Source: Ignavibacteria bacterium
Lineage (GTDB): Bacteria; Bacteroidota; Ignavibacteria; UBA10030; SZUA-254
Direction of reading: 5' to 3'
Length of the DNA stretch: 64,000 nucleotides
Assembly: GCA_016178595.1 (NCBI GenBank)
Contig: JACOSY010000034.1
Location: forward strand, 1 to 64,000
Below the pieces are notes generated by a model that was given only the letters and a program-made list of their open reading frames with translations, was not told the origin of the DNA and did not search any database. Shown here in pieces: positions 51,997-61,888 of this stretch. A program made the position numbers and the translations under genes. Position 1 is the first letter of the stretch. Each line of letters starts with the position of its first letter.

Positions 51997-54426
51997 TCAG
52001 CGTATCAATGCGAATTTGCCGATTTGCTTACCGTAGTTTGATTCGACAGTGAAGATGTAGATGCCACTGGCAAGTGCACGACCACTTTCGCTGAGAATGT
52101 TCCATTCTAATTCCCCGCGTTCAGGATCGTCATGCAAAAGTGTTGTGACGAGATCGCCTGCTAGACTGAAGATTCTGATCGTACATTTATTCGGGAGATG
52201 GATGAATTTGACAAGACGTTTCCCTTCATCCCAGCTTGCGGACTCCTTTTCCCATCCTCCATTTTCATACGTGTAATCCTGATCAACGCGGTACGGATTC
52301 GGCACAACTCGTACCTCGCCGATTTTCTCTGACACTGAGAATGGAATATCGACGCTCTTTCTATTCTCACTGAGCGGCGATTCGACGTTTCGCGCGAACA
52401 GAGTATCGAAGTGTAAATTCCCCTGTGCATCTTTTATGGGAATGACGGCAATATCTGGGATACCAAAGGAGGTCACAGAGTACCAGTACCTCTTCCCGCG
52501 CACAAGATTGGTATCATAAAAAACAGTGTCAATGCCGGTGTTGAACTCAAATCCATCACCTGCCATGTCGTACTGCCGAACAAGTGTCCAACTCTTGTCA
52601 CGAGGGTTATCCTTCGGATCCTCACTACGGTACAGGCGATAGCCTTCAAAGATACGGCCTCCGGTCAGATGTGGATGTCCAGCGCTGTCGTATGAACAAA
52701 GATGTCCACCTTCGCATCCCAACACACCCTGACTGCAAGGGGGATTCGCTGTTCTCCATCCAGTGTCAGCCTGGGCTAACTTGTTTGAATCATCCCAAAT
52801 CGATACTGGGTTGAATAATGGATCGAGGTGACCGCCCCACTCCAACTTGACTCCATACGGTTTCTCGAGCAGGTTCGTGACCTGCAGGGGTGGGGATGGC
52901 AAATTGATTGGTGGCCGGTAACCTCGTAGATACAGCTTGAGAGCTTTCTCTGCGTTATCATGGAGGTTATTTGGTCCGTCTTCCACACCTTCACCGCTCA
53001 CGAGCGCAACGGAGATTTTCAACGTGTCACCGGGTCTGAATCCCGAGTGATTGAGTCCATCGAACGGTCCGAACGCAAAGAAGAATCGTGTATCGGTGGG
53101 CGAGTCCGGCGTCTGGCATGTCTTGATAAGTTGATTTGGGAATGCTTGGCCGCTCATCCAGGCATAGATCACTGAATCGTCGGTACCGGGGTTATTGAAG
53201 CCGTGCCACTGGAAAACATATTTTAGCGAGTCAAGCGGGCGCGGCGTTCCGAGCACGGTTATTCCTGCCGGTGTTGCACCGCGGTCTTGAGCATTGTGGA
53301 TATACGCTGTTCGCAGATCCGCGAAGTAACATGCATAATCGTGTGTGTAATAGATGGGCACGTTCACCGGTCCAACGTCCATGTCAGCAAAGAAGCCAAC
53401 ATAGGCATCATGAATTACATTTCTGCCAACATTCACGAAAAAATAATCCATCGGAAGAACGCCTTCCGCAAAATCTCCTGCCCACGCATAGGACTTCTGG
53501 AAAAGTTTGACGCCCATCGGGAAGTGGCTTCCGATCGTGAAGCTTCTGAATGTGTCGGTTGCCGCCATATACAGGTCGTTGTCGGAGAGTGCCGCGTAAT
53601 CTTCATCGACATGTGGTTCGCCATGATCAGGTTTACCGTTATTCTGTGTGTACTTATCTTTATCGCGCTTGCGGATATAATTGCCGTTTTGGTCAAGATG
53701 GCACTTATCGAATTGTCCCGGGTCGTAGTTATCGTACGCAGGATCGGGATTCGTGGCAGCATTGTACGTTTTCCCATCGCAACTCACTTCAAGACTGTCC
53801 GGTAATCCATCTGCACCGATATCATCGGTCAGGGGATTCCAATCGCCATCATTATCCTGACCATCGAGATCGTCCTCGTCGACTTTCCCGTCACCGTCAT
53901 CGTCACAGCCTCTGCGATTCACCTGGATATTATTCCTCCAATAGTACCCACTATAACCGTCGTTGTTCGGATGAAACTCTTCTGTACCTGCATGCGTGCG
54001 CCAGATTTTATCGCGGGCTGTATCTTGTCTTTCCGGTAAGAACTCCATTCGTGCATCATCACCGTTGTAGCCTTCGCTGACATGTATTGCGCCATTGATT
54101 TTACCGCCGATAAAAGGCGCAGCACCATAAAGGTGTTCGATACACGCACCGACGGGGTATTCCATGCCGATACCCGGGCTACCACAATCACCGTCCGGAA
54201 CGTTAAACGGATCCCACGCTTCGATACCCATCGCCATTTGGTTACTCAGCCAGACACGCATATTGTAACCTTGCAAAACCCTTTTCGCCCACGCAACCCC
54301 TACAGCGGTCTTTCCGAGAGAACGCCCTCCGGCCCTCGCAAAGTCGAATGCACTCTTATCAGCCGCGTTCGCCGTTAATACGACGATGATCAGCAGCAGA
54401 GGAAAAATGAAGCAGCGTCGTTTCAT
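51997..54426 (-). CDS. Large secreted protein with T9SS-like C-terminal domain, cluster B
   Basis: 809 residues with a signal peptide (RRCFIFPLLLIIVVLTANA). No enzyme motif seen. A dockerin- or thrombospondin-type calcium stretch occurs at about residue 165 (DDDGDGKVDEDDLDGQDNDG). A repeated theme of Cys pairs follows. The C terminus has VRVVPNPYRVDQ, then CTIRIFSLAGDLVTTLLHDD and SGRALASGIYIFTVES, the same PNPY variant of the T9SS domain as the cluster A protein at 17266-20595. Probably homologous to it and surface-exposed. Confidence 0.8.
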   Translation of the reverse strand: MKRRCFIFPLLLIIVVLTANAADKSAFDFARAGGRSLGKTAVGVAWAKRVLQGYNMRVWLSNQMAMGIEAWDPFNVPDGDCGSPGIGMEYPVGACIEHLYGAAPFIGGKINGAIHVSEGYNGDDARMEFLPERQDTARDKIWRTHAGTEEFHPNNDGYSGYYWRNNIQVNRRGCDDDGDGKVDEDDLDGQDNDGDWNPLTDDIGADGLPDSLEVSCDGKTYNAATNPDPAYDNYDPGQFDKCHLDQNGNYIRKRDKDKYTQNNGKPDHGEPHVDEDYAALSDNDLYMAATDTFRSFTIGSHFPMGVKLFQKSYAWAGDFAEGVLPMDYFFVNVGRNVIHDAYVGFFADMDVGPVNVPIYYTHDYACYFADLRTAYIHNAQDRGATPAGITVLGTPRPLDSLKYVFQWHGFNNPGTDDSVIYAWMSGQAFPNQLIKTCQTPDSPTDTRFFFAFGPFDGLNHSGFRPGDTLKISVALVSGEGVEDGPNNLHDNAEKALKLYLRGYRPPINLPSPPLQVTNLLEKPYGVKLEWGGHLDPLFNPVSIWDDSNKLAQADTGWRTANPPCSQGVLGCEGGHLCSYDSAGHPHLTGGRIFEGYRLYRSEDPKDNPRDKSWTLVRQYDMAGDGFEFNTGIDTVFYDTNLVRGKRYWYSVTSFGIPDIAVIPIKDAQGNLHFDTLFARNVESPLSENRKSVDIPFSVSEKIGEVRVVPNPYRVDQDYTYENGGWEKESASWDEGKRLVKFIHLPNKCTIRIFSLAGDLVTTLLHDDPERGELEWNILSESGRALASGIYIFTVESNYGKQIGKFALIR

Positions 54427-54458
54427 AGTCGATCATCCTTCTCGCATTAAACTCGTGA

Positions 54459-57341
54459 TTAGTCCCAATTGAGTTTGAGGCCGAAAATAATCTGGCGCAG
54501 ATCCCCAAAGTTAGCGGGATTCAGGCGTGAATCTGTTTGGTACCATGGATAAATCTCGCCCGTACCCGGGTCGTAATCACCGTATTTCGCCGGGTCTCCG
54601 TTGGGGAGACTTGGATTGCTTGCATCATTCACATTATTAACGTTTCTGCGATTAAACAGATTTGTCACATCCAGCGTGAACAGCATATTCAGTCGATCCA
54701 TCAAAATGAATCCTTTGTAAAGCGACAGATTGACTGTCGACGTATAAGGCTTCGATTCGCCGTTGTGGAAGTACACCGTGCGCGCGGTCTCGCGGCCATG
54801 GGTTGGAGTAAATGGCAAGCCGCTGCCAAAACTCCATGTGAAAGAGATGCCGTAATTGTTCACGAACGGCAATCCGAAGAATGTTCCAGGCTCCTTCGGG
54901 CTGACACGATAGGTGACGAAGATATTCCCCGTGTGGTTCTGATCCCAATCGAGTCTGCTCTCACGTGGCAACTCGAATTGGGGTTGGAAGAGATTTGCCA
55001 GCGGATTAGACGACCGTCCTTTCGCAATTTGGTATGTGTAGCTCAGGCTCGCGGAGAAATTCCCGGCGAATGCCTGATTGAATGTCAGCTCGAATCCGCG
55101 TCCGCTACCGTAGTCGAAATTGCGATAGAAATTGTTTCCTGCACGCTTGAACACGTCTGCGTAATCGAAGATATCTTTGTAGAAAGCGTGAATGGCAAAC
55201 GCCATATCATCGCTGAACTGGTCTTCGAAACCCGCTTCGTACGACACAGTCCGTTGCGGCTTGAGATCAGGATTCCCTATAGTATTATTCGTGGCACCAA
55301 GGATCGTCGGATCACGGAAGTAACGATCACGGTCGGGGAACTGAAGGAAGTGGCCGTAATTGAAATAGAATACAATACGGTCCGTCACCGGATAACCAAT
55401 CGACAAACGAGGACTCATATATCCATGCAGCACGTAGTACTTAAATGTGCTGCCGCCGCTGATGTGAGACGGCCATTCAGGCTTCAGCTTCAAACTGTCA
55501 GGCGTACTTGGATCGTTGAGTGCATCAGTCCAGTTATCGATGTAATCTTGGTAGTAGGTTTGTTTTCCAATATCAAGATAATCGTACCGGAGACCGATGT
55601 GAAGGTTGAGTCCGGAAAACTCGATGTTATCCTGAATGTACGCGGCGCCGCGATTCGGATAATTATTCAGGTTCCAGCGAAATTGTCCATAGCCCGGATA
55701 GTCTCCACGATTTCGACCGAGCTCAGGCGGATACGGAGGATAGGCATCCGCACCGTTGAACGAAAGCGGAACAGTCGGTCGAACAATTTCCGTAGAATTG
55801 ATCTCTTCATAGTTGAATTCCAAACCTGTCTTTATAAGGTGCAAGGGATGCACTTGACTGTTAAAGTCAAAACGGGCAGTCCACACATTGGTATTCGCCT
55901 TGTACCACTTCTGATCGGTTCCAAGCTCGTTGAAGCCATCATCATTCGGATCTCTTTTCTGATATGCGGATGAGTAATCGGATGGCTTAATACCGGCAAC
56001 GTCGTTGCCATCTTGCTGCTCAACCCTTGCGAGGTGTATGCGCATGAAGGAATTCTGCGTGAAAAAGTGAGTCCACGAGAACACGTGTTGGATTGAGAGC
56101 TTTGCTGTCAGCAAGGAGGAATCCGCGCGGAATTTCCAGGCATTGTTGTAATCATGTGAAGAGGAAAGACTTGCGCGGTATCCGTAAGAGAATTGGTCGG
56201 AACCGCTCATATCGTATTTGAGCTTCGAGTTGAACGTAAAATTATTTTTCTGGTCATCGTGATAACGAAATCCAAGACCATTGAGTACTCCACCAAGGAA
56301 GCCGTTCAATTCCACCCGCCGCTCGATTGGATGGTAGAACTCGTTCTGGACGAAGTTGTACGGACCATCGGCTCGATCAGCGTCGGCATTGAAGAAAAAC
56401 GTCAGCGTTCCCGGGATGTTCAATCCAAGACTCGGGAAAAGGTACTTGGTCAGTGGTTCCGGGCCGCCAAGGGAGAACGAGCTGTAATTTTCATTCTGGT
56501 TGGATGGGGAAACCCTGTCGGTACGAAACTGCGCCGATGCTGAATAGTGATCTCCGCCGGACTTAGTGACAATATTGACAACGCCGGACTGTGCATTCCC
56601 CAGATCGGCATCGAACCCACTGGTCTGAACGCTTACCGACTGGATTGCGTTCGCAGAAACCGATAATCCCGTTGCACCGCCGCCGACCGTGCCCGACTGA
56701 ACACCCGCGTACACTTTTTGCAGTTCATCGTTCGCACCCGCAGTCGTCAGCGACCCCGTGTTGGGCAAAATACTGTTTGTCGGAATGCCGTCAACTAGGT
56801 ACTGTACCTCGTCGGCGCGTCCACCTCGGAGGAAGAGGTTATTGCCCTGCTTGACAACACCAGCCTGGAGACGAAGGACGTCTTCGACGCTCTTGACGTT
56901 CGGGATGCTTTCAATTGCTTTTGCATTAACCGTTTGTGTCGATCCTGTCGCTAACGAATTCACGAGCTGTGCATCCGCAGAAACAGTGACTCCCGTAATC
57001 TCAACGGCACTGGCGAGCAACTGGAAATTCAACTGCGTTGTTTCGTCTGCACCGATCTTCACATCGGTAATGTCCATCTGCTGGTAACCGACCTGACTTG
57101 CACGCAAGGTATATGTGCCAATGGGAATACCAATGATCGTGTATCGGCCATCGACATCTGTTACGGCACCACGAGTTGTACCGACAACGAGGATGTTGAC
57201 CGATACCAATCCTTCACCGGACTGCTTATCGGTCACTCGACCAATAACTTTTCCTGTATTGCCTGCAACCGCCAGGGAAACTGTAAGGAAAAGGAACAGG
57301 CAGAAAGCTACAAAAAATCGTAGAGTTGAATTCATAATCAA
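54459..57341 (-). CDS. TonB-dependent receptor with carboxypeptidase-regulatory domain, cluster B
   Basis: 960 residues. Signal peptide (TLRFFVAFCLFLFLTVSLAVA), then a CarboxypepD_reg domain (KVIGRVTDKQSGEGLVSVNI, DVDGRYTIIGIPIGTYTL), a plug (IPNVKSVEDVLRLQAGVV, NNLFLRGGRADEVQYLVDGI) and a long barrel ending in IIFGLKLNWD. Same architecture as the cluster A receptor; no SusD gene nearby. It starts 16 bp after the 618-residue lipoprotein gene. Substrate unknown. Confidence 0.9.
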   Translation of the reverse strand: MIMNSTLRFFVAFCLFLFLTVSLAVAGNTGKVIGRVTDKQSGEGLVSVNILVVGTTRGAVTDVDGRYTIIGIPIGTYTLRASQVGYQQMDITDVKIGADETTQLNFQLLASAVEITGVTVSADAQLVNSLATGSTQTVNAKAIESIPNVKSVEDVLRLQAGVVKQGNNLFLRGGRADEVQYLVDGIPTNSILPNTGSLTTAGANDELQKVYAGVQSGTVGGGATGLSVSANAIQSVSVQTSGFDADLGNAQSGVVNIVTKSGGDHYSASAQFRTDRVSPSNQNENYSSFSLGGPEPLTKYLFPSLGLNIPGTLTFFFNADADRADGPYNFVQNEFYHPIERRVELNGFLGGVLNGLGFRYHDDQKNNFTFNSKLKYDMSGSDQFSYGYRASLSSSHDYNNAWKFRADSSLLTAKLSIQHVFSWTHFFTQNSFMRIHLARVEQQDGNDVAGIKPSDYSSAYQKRDPNDDGFNELGTDQKWYKANTNVWTARFDFNSQVHPLHLIKTGLEFNYEEINSTEIVRPTVPLSFNGADAYPPYPPELGRNRGDYPGYGQFRWNLNNYPNRGAAYIQDNIEFSGLNLHIGLRYDYLDIGKQTYYQDYIDNWTDALNDPSTPDSLKLKPEWPSHISGGSTFKYYVLHGYMSPRLSIGYPVTDRIVFYFNYGHFLQFPDRDRYFRDPTILGATNNTIGNPDLKPQRTVSYEAGFEDQFSDDMAFAIHAFYKDIFDYADVFKRAGNNFYRNFDYGSGRGFELTFNQAFAGNFSASLSYTYQIAKGRSSNPLANLFQPQFELPRESRLDWDQNHTGNIFVTYRVSPKEPGTFFGLPFVNNYGISFTWSFGSGLPFTPTHGRETARTVYFHNGESKPYTSTVNLSLYKGFILMDRLNMLFTLDVTNLFNRRNVNNVNDASNPSLPNGDPAKYGDYDPGTGEIYPWYQTDSRLNPANFGDLRQIIFGLKLNWD

Positions 57342-57357
57342 TATCCTTTCCCTATAA

Positions 57358-59214
57358 TCATCGATTTAATTCGTTGATATCGGAGAGTGCCTGTCGCAGA
57401 GCATCGGTCGAACCTTGTTGTTCCATATAATACAGGGGAAACCCGAAGTAGATTGCATCAAAGGTGACGCCAAGGTACCGTACTCCAATAGTTCTGTCTT
57501 CGAATTGATCGTCCTTCGCCGTATCATACCGATAGAGAATCTCTCCAAACCCAAACGGCCGTCCTGGAATCAAGTAATGTAAACTACCGCGCCAGTCGGG
57601 TTCGAGTTTTGTCGAGTCGACCCGAATATATGCGGGGTATCCTTTTTCACCTCGGGCCCCGATGAAAGTGGTGTGCAAGGTGTCGGTATCTATCTGTCTA
57701 GGGTTATCGACATTCTGGATATGGCAGATATTCGTCGTGAGCGCTCCTATTCCTGCATTCAAGATCCATGGAAGATTCCATGCGCTAATAATCATCTTCC
57801 CGCCGATGTAGCAATAATCAAGTAAAATCTTTTCCCGCGTGGTCCATTGGTAGTTATGATGCCAGCTATAGTCACTTAAATTTGGTCTGAGGTCAATCGC
57901 ATCTCCGACCAAAATAACGGTGCTGTAGTTGCTCAGTATCCCGCGACCAGGAAAGAAATGCTCTCCCGTATTATTATTATCAATGACGTTAAGCACATCA
58001 ACGTTCGAAGATTTCCCGATACTTCCGAGCAACGACAAATAATACTGATCGATCCTCGACTGCGAGGGGTGAGAAGGTGTATCGTCAAAATAACTATAAG
58101 AAATATTCAACAAAAGAATCCGCTGTTGGTATGCAGGCCGCCGGAATGGTGGATAGATCGTGATAAAATTTTTCTGCGCCTTGACCGTGTCCCTGATCGG
58201 ATGGCCGAGCGAATCCAAAAGCGGGGTGTTATTACTATCGAACCTCTGGCGGAGGAAGAATCCGACCGTATCGATCGAGCCGAACTCGTTGCGTGCCCGG
58301 ACGTAGATCGTATGATTCGTCGCGTACGGATCCGGGAAGTCGTTGGCAGTTATATACACTACGGTATTCTGGCTGAAGGGAGACCACGGGATACTCTCCT
58401 TAGGCCACTGATCCCTGTCGACAACCCAGGAGTAATCAATGGTACGACTGTTCGGATCGAAGCCACGGAACTCAAACTTGATCCCGGAGAATGTCTCGCT
58501 CTGTTGATCGATCACCATTACGGTATCGTCCGGGTAGCCAATGACTTCCGCACGCGGTGGGATGACACGTGGTGTTCCGAAGGATACTCTTGCGGGGTCA
58601 CCCTCGGCGGCATTATTGTCGACCGAAAGTACTTCAAACGTATGGGGATTCAAGCTATCCTGCGAATCGAATATAAATGTCCCGCTCGTCGGCTTTGTAT
58701 GAACCGGAAAACGATTAGCCCGAGGATTCGAGGCCCAGACGTGTGCACCGGCAATGTTGAGACTTTCACCGCGAACAAGCACCGAGGCACTGTCGTCGTT
58801 CAGTCCATTAAGCAGAATAGCAAAATAGTGGTAAACATTGGGAAGATTTCCGACATCAGCATCAGTCATGAGGGCAAAGTTGTCTTTTCCCTCCGTTCCT
58901 CCGCCGACAATGTTCCAGAGGCTTAGGACGGTTGTCCACGGCTTATACTCAAACGGACTGGCTGCGTTCAAGCGGTAACTCCATCGATAGCGGAACGCGA
59001 TAACGTAGCCATCGGGATCATCACCAATCCACGAAAGTGTAAGTCGAGGATTATCGGAGACGATGAAGCTATCAGGCGGCGGTACATTCGCCAGCCGCGT
59101 AATAGGTTTGGTGTTCGGAATGGGAGGCCCACCCCCCTCGCAGCTCCATGCAATCAAAACAACAACAGTGAGCGAAATGACCGATAGGATAGAAACAATT
59201 GTTTGCTTCGACAT
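57358..59214 (-). CDS. Large lipoprotein with fibronectin-like and GATase-like domains, cluster B
   Basis: 618 residues. Lipoprotein signal with LIAWSC (Cys25). Two immunoglobulin/fibronectin-like segments (NPRLTLSWIGDDPDGYVIAF and FSGIKFEFRGFDPNSRTIDY) lead to a C-terminal alpha/beta domain of about 230 residues (QQRILLLNISYSY, YSTVILVGDAIDL, YIGGKMIISAWNLP, AIYFGFPLYYME) that reads like the GATase-like fold seen in surface proteins of this phylum. No catalytic residues can be assigned. No counterpart in cluster A. It lies 3 bp after the preceding lipoprotein gene. Confidence 0.75.
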   Translation of the reverse strand: MSKQTIVSILSVISLTVVVLIAWSCEGGGPPIPNTKPITRLANVPPPDSFIVSDNPRLTLSWIGDDPDGYVIAFRYRWSYRLNAASPFEYKPWTTVLSLWNIVGGGTEGKDNFALMTDADVGNLPNVYHYFAILLNGLNDDSASVLVRGESLNIAGAHVWASNPRANRFPVHTKPTSGTFIFDSQDSLNPHTFEVLSVDNNAAEGDPARVSFGTPRVIPPRAEVIGYPDDTVMVIDQQSETFSGIKFEFRGFDPNSRTIDYSWVVDRDQWPKESIPWSPFSQNTVVYITANDFPDPYATNHTIYVRARNEFGSIDTVGFFLRQRFDSNNTPLLDSLGHPIRDTVKAQKNFITIYPPFRRPAYQQRILLLNISYSYFDDTPSHPSQSRIDQYYLSLLGSIGKSSNVDVLNVIDNNNTGEHFFPGRGILSNYSTVILVGDAIDLRPNLSDYSWHHNYQWTTREKILLDYCYIGGKMIISAWNLPWILNAGIGALTTNICHIQNVDNPRQIDTDTLHTTFIGARGEKGYPAYIRVDSTKLEPDWRGSLHYLIPGRPFGFGEILYRYDTAKDDQFEDRTIGVRYLGVTFDAIYFGFPLYYMEQQGSTDALRQALSDINELNR

Positions 59215-59217
59215 AGA

Positions 59218-59814
59218 CTACTCGTATTGAATCGATGAAATATAGTATAGTGGATTGAACAAGTAGGTATCGACCTGTGGAAGCAATGACTTCGAGAGAT
59301 CGATCGTAAGCACAATTCGAGTCGTCCGTTGCTCGGAGACATGAAATGGCTGGCGGAATTTCAATGCGGTATCAAATCTCGGCGGCGTAGTAACTCTGAT
59401 GCTTCGATAACCATCGAGCACAACAAAATCTCCGGGCTGAACGATCATCAGAATTCCCAGATAATCTCCCGGCGGCAGGAATCCTTGGCCAATTACTAAC
59501 GAGGAATCCCTCGCACGATAGTCAAGAGTATTGTAGACTCCAGTCGTCCGATTGAGAGCTTTCAGGTCAGCATAAATCTTCGCATAGGCGAGGTCTGACC
59601 GAACGGCCACAACTTCTACGACCTTGAGCACAAAATTGTTCAGCGGACTGAAAGGAATTTTTGACGTATCGGTGATCGTACGAAGACGGACATCAACCAA
59701 TCCAGGAATGGGAGAGCTATAATCGTACTGCGAACAGCTCAAATTCAACAGTCCAACCACGGTAACAATGAGGAGTAATGAAACTACCGGGACGATATTT
59801 CGTTTACCGTTCAT
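59218..59814 (-). CDS. Small lipoprotein, first gene of cluster B
   Basis: 198 residues from the ATG at 59814. Lipoprotein signal with lipobox LNLSC. The rest is beta-rich (VDVRLRTITDTSKIPFSPLN, FVLKVVEVVAVRSDLAYAKI) and resembles DUF4382-type or similar beta-sandwich domains, without certainty. Driven by a strong promoter and followed at 3 bp by the 618-residue lipoprotein. Confidence 0.75.
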   Translation of the reverse strand: MNGKRNIVPVVSLLLIVTVVGLLNLSCSQYDYSSPIPGLVDVRLRTITDTSKIPFSPLNNFVLKVVEVVAVRSDLAYAKIYADLKALNRTTGVYNTLDYRARDSSLVIGQGFLPPGDYLGILMIVQPGDFVVLDGYRSIRVTTPPRFDTALKFRQPFHVSEQRTTRIVLTIDLSKSLLPQVDTYLFNPLYYISSIQYE

Positions 59815-59885
59815 AGACGTTACCAAAGATGCGATGAGAGATTAAAGGAGTTTGCTGATTGAAAATAAGGCTAAACACGAGCACG

Positions 59886-59914
59886 AGTATAACAAAAATT
59901 TATGTGACAGTCAA
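59886..59914 (-). promoter_or_regulatory. Promoter of outer-membrane cluster B
   Basis: TTGACT (59909-59914), 17-bp spacer, TATACT (59886-59891) on the minus strand, about 70 bp before the first ATG of cluster B. Confidence 0.7.
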
Positions 59915-60189
59915 GGAGAAAATGTGCCTTGAAGGCAGTTTCGGCAAAGAAGCCTTGATTTTTTTGTGTACTGCAAGATTCCATACTTCCTCTTCTAACA
60001 TTCTCTCTTGTGCTTCACAAGTGCCGGTTGTAAATCTTTATTTCTTCACAAGATGAATCTTAGACTGGCAACTATTGCTGTTCCAGAGTTCAATGGAACG
60101 GAACTTGTAGTTGCTTGCGGAGTTATTATCTTACATACTTGTCACCTAATCACTATTGCATTCTACTAACGAAAAACTGAATTGTTCCC
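59915..60189. other. Divergent intergenic region
   Basis: Separates cluster B from the plus-strand propeller gene. A weak promoter-like pair TTGTCA-17-TCTACT (60139-60167) could serve the propeller gene. Nothing else recognised. Confidence 0.4.
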
Positions 60190-61305
60190 ATGGATCGCAA
60201 GAGATTGTATAGTCAAATACTAAGCACGACCCCTCTCCTTGTTGTCATTTGCATGTTAGGTCTTTCCGGCTGCAAGAATGAACCTCCTTCCCAACCACCT
60301 CCCGATGAGAAATGGCATACTTTCACGACCGCCAACAGCCCCATTTCGGATGACCACATTTACAACATTTCTGTGGGTCTTGACGGTAAAGTATGGTTTG
60401 CAACACGGAATGGCGCCCTGTACTATGACAGAACCTATTGGGGAGCTATCCACGATTCTCTTCGCACGATCAACTACACAACCTTTGGAGCCGATACAAG
60501 TTACATTGTGTATTCAATAGCCCATGCAAAAGACCGTGCAATTTGGTTTGCTCTTGCAGGTGGAGGTATCGTCCGATACGCACCCTCTTCCGACAGAAGT
60601 GTGTGGAAACGCTTCACATCCTCTAACGGGGCATTTGATTATCCACTCTCGTTGGCAGCCGATCGGTCTGCGGAGTCTCAATATGGAGAGATTTGGGTGA
60701 CTGCTGCTTCAGGCGTAAACCAGTTCGTCCAATCCACCAATGAGGGAGGAGTATGGCACCAGTATCGCAAAGGTGACGATATCTCAACATTACCGACCAA
60801 TCAGGTTTGGGTGGTAGCAATCAAACCGGACGACAATACTGTCTGGTTTGGCACCCAAACTGGCGGTCCCGCCATGACAGAGTATTCCGTTGGCGGCTCG
60901 CTCAATTGGAATGCTTACCCCTTTCCGACATCGCTCGATTCCAAGATCAATTCCATCGCCTTCGATCTCTCTAACACGATCTGGCTCGGCAAGGACAATG
61001 GCGCAGCCACCTACAACCGAACGGATGGCTCGTGGAAAGAGTATTCTCACCAATCAACAGATGGGAATCTCCCGGGAGGAAGAGTGAATGCGGTCTTGAC
61101 GAATTACCTGAAACTCCGTTGGTTTGGGACAGACTCGGGCCTGGTTCGCTTAAGCGATACCGTTTGGACCCGCTTTACGAAAGCCGCCCCCGCAAACCTT
61201 CCAAGCGATACTGTCACTGCTCTTCAATACGATACGCGAAACAATTTATGGATCGGCACTCCGAATGGCATCACAGTCTACAATGAGGATGGCATAAGGT
61301 TTTAA
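60190..61305 (+). CDS. Lipoprotein with two-component-regulator-type propeller repeats
   Basis: 371 residues. Lipoprotein signal with lipobox LSGC (Cys28). The body is a beta-propeller of Reg_prop-type blades: DGKVWFATRNGALYYD, IWFALAGGGIVRYAP, VWFGTQTGGPAMTEYS, IWLGKDNGAATYNR, LRWFGTDSGLVRLSD and LWIGTPNGITVYNEDG. In hybrid sensor kinases this propeller senses sugars, but no kinase domain is attached here. Probably a surface or periplasmic binding protein. Adjacent to cluster B but divergent from it. Confidence 0.87.
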   Translation: MDRKRLYSQILSTTPLLVVICMLGLSGCKNEPPSQPPPDEKWHTFTTANSPISDDHIYNISVGLDGKVWFATRNGALYYDRTYWGAIHDSLRTINYTTFGADTSYIVYSIAHAKDRAIWFALAGGGIVRYAPSSDRSVWKRFTSSNGAFDYPLSLAADRSAESQYGEIWVTAASGVNQFVQSTNEGGVWHQYRKGDDISTLPTNQVWVVAIKPDDNTVWFGTQTGGPAMTEYSVGGSLNWNAYPFPTSLDSKINSIAFDLSNTIWLGKDNGAATYNRTDGSWKEYSHQSTDGNLPGGRVNAVLTNYLKLRWFGTDSGLVRLSDTVWTRFTKAAPANLPSDTVTALQYDTRNNLWIGTPNGITVYNEDGIRF

Positions 61306-61352
61306 GGTGTAACCCTCTCCCCTGCCCCGACAACTCGGGACATCCCCACACC

Positions 61353-61832
61353 TCACATCATTCTTTTCATAAGCTGTACCTGTCCCGCGTGATACACGTC
61401 GTGCATGGCGATGCCGGCGATGATGGCACGGTTATCGACTTTGCTGCCGCGAGGGATGACTTTCAAGTCGGATGCTTTCAGATCGGAGATCGCATCGACC
61501 ATCGCCCGGTGCATTTCTTCCAATAGTCTAATGTCTTGTCTCCAATCATCCTCATTCGGCTTGCCATCCGGTCGTGTGAACCAGTTGCTTCCTCTCAGTG
61601 GAAACGAGCCGCGCTTCTCACCGAGCAATCTTCTTCTCGCCGCATACTTCCAGTACGCGCAGTGCACAACGATCTCCCAGATGTTGTGGCGATCCTTGCC
61701 AGGTCTCCATGCAGATTCCTTTGCGGTGAGTCCACGAATCGAGCCGCGGAGGTTGGGGCCATGCCAGGCTTTTTTCGAGTAACCTTCGTCGATGGATTGA
61801 AGGAGGAGAGTAATCTCAGAAGATGGTTTCAT
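61353..61832 (-). CDS. DinB-family protein
   Basis: 159 residues. Four-helix DinB/YfiT fold: the metal-binding His residues are seen in NIWEIVVHCAYWKYAARR and IAMHDVYHAGQVQLMKRM. Family members are metal-dependent thiol transferases or of unknown role, some induced by DNA damage. Convergent with the propeller gene. Confidence 0.9.
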   Translation of the reverse strand: MKPSSEITLLLQSIDEGYSKKAWHGPNLRGSIRGLTAKESAWRPGKDRHNIWEIVVHCAYWKYAARRRLLGEKRGSFPLRGSNWFTRPDGKPNEDDWRQDIRLLEEMHRAMVDAISDLKASDLKVIPRGSKVDNRAIIAGIAMHDVYHAGQVQLMKRMM

Positions 61833-61888
61833 GGGGCAAACGGTTTGAAGCTGAGATACATTGTTTCAGGTTTCAACGTGTATTTCTA

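Noticed and set aside
54537-55973. Long plus-strand open frame of 478 codons inside the cluster B receptor gene
   Set aside because: Exactly antisense to a well supported TonB receptor; composition is that of a reverse reading with no domain and no ribosome binding site.
57958-58926. Plus-strand open frame of 322 codons
   Set aside because: Antisense to the 618-residue lipoprotein gene; low-complexity Ile/Arg-rich product typical of a shadow frame.
60038-60121. Minus-strand reading ending KIHLVKK before a TAA, resembling a T9SS tail
   Set aside because: Only the last few residues resemble a sorting domain and the residues before do not; chance is more likely.
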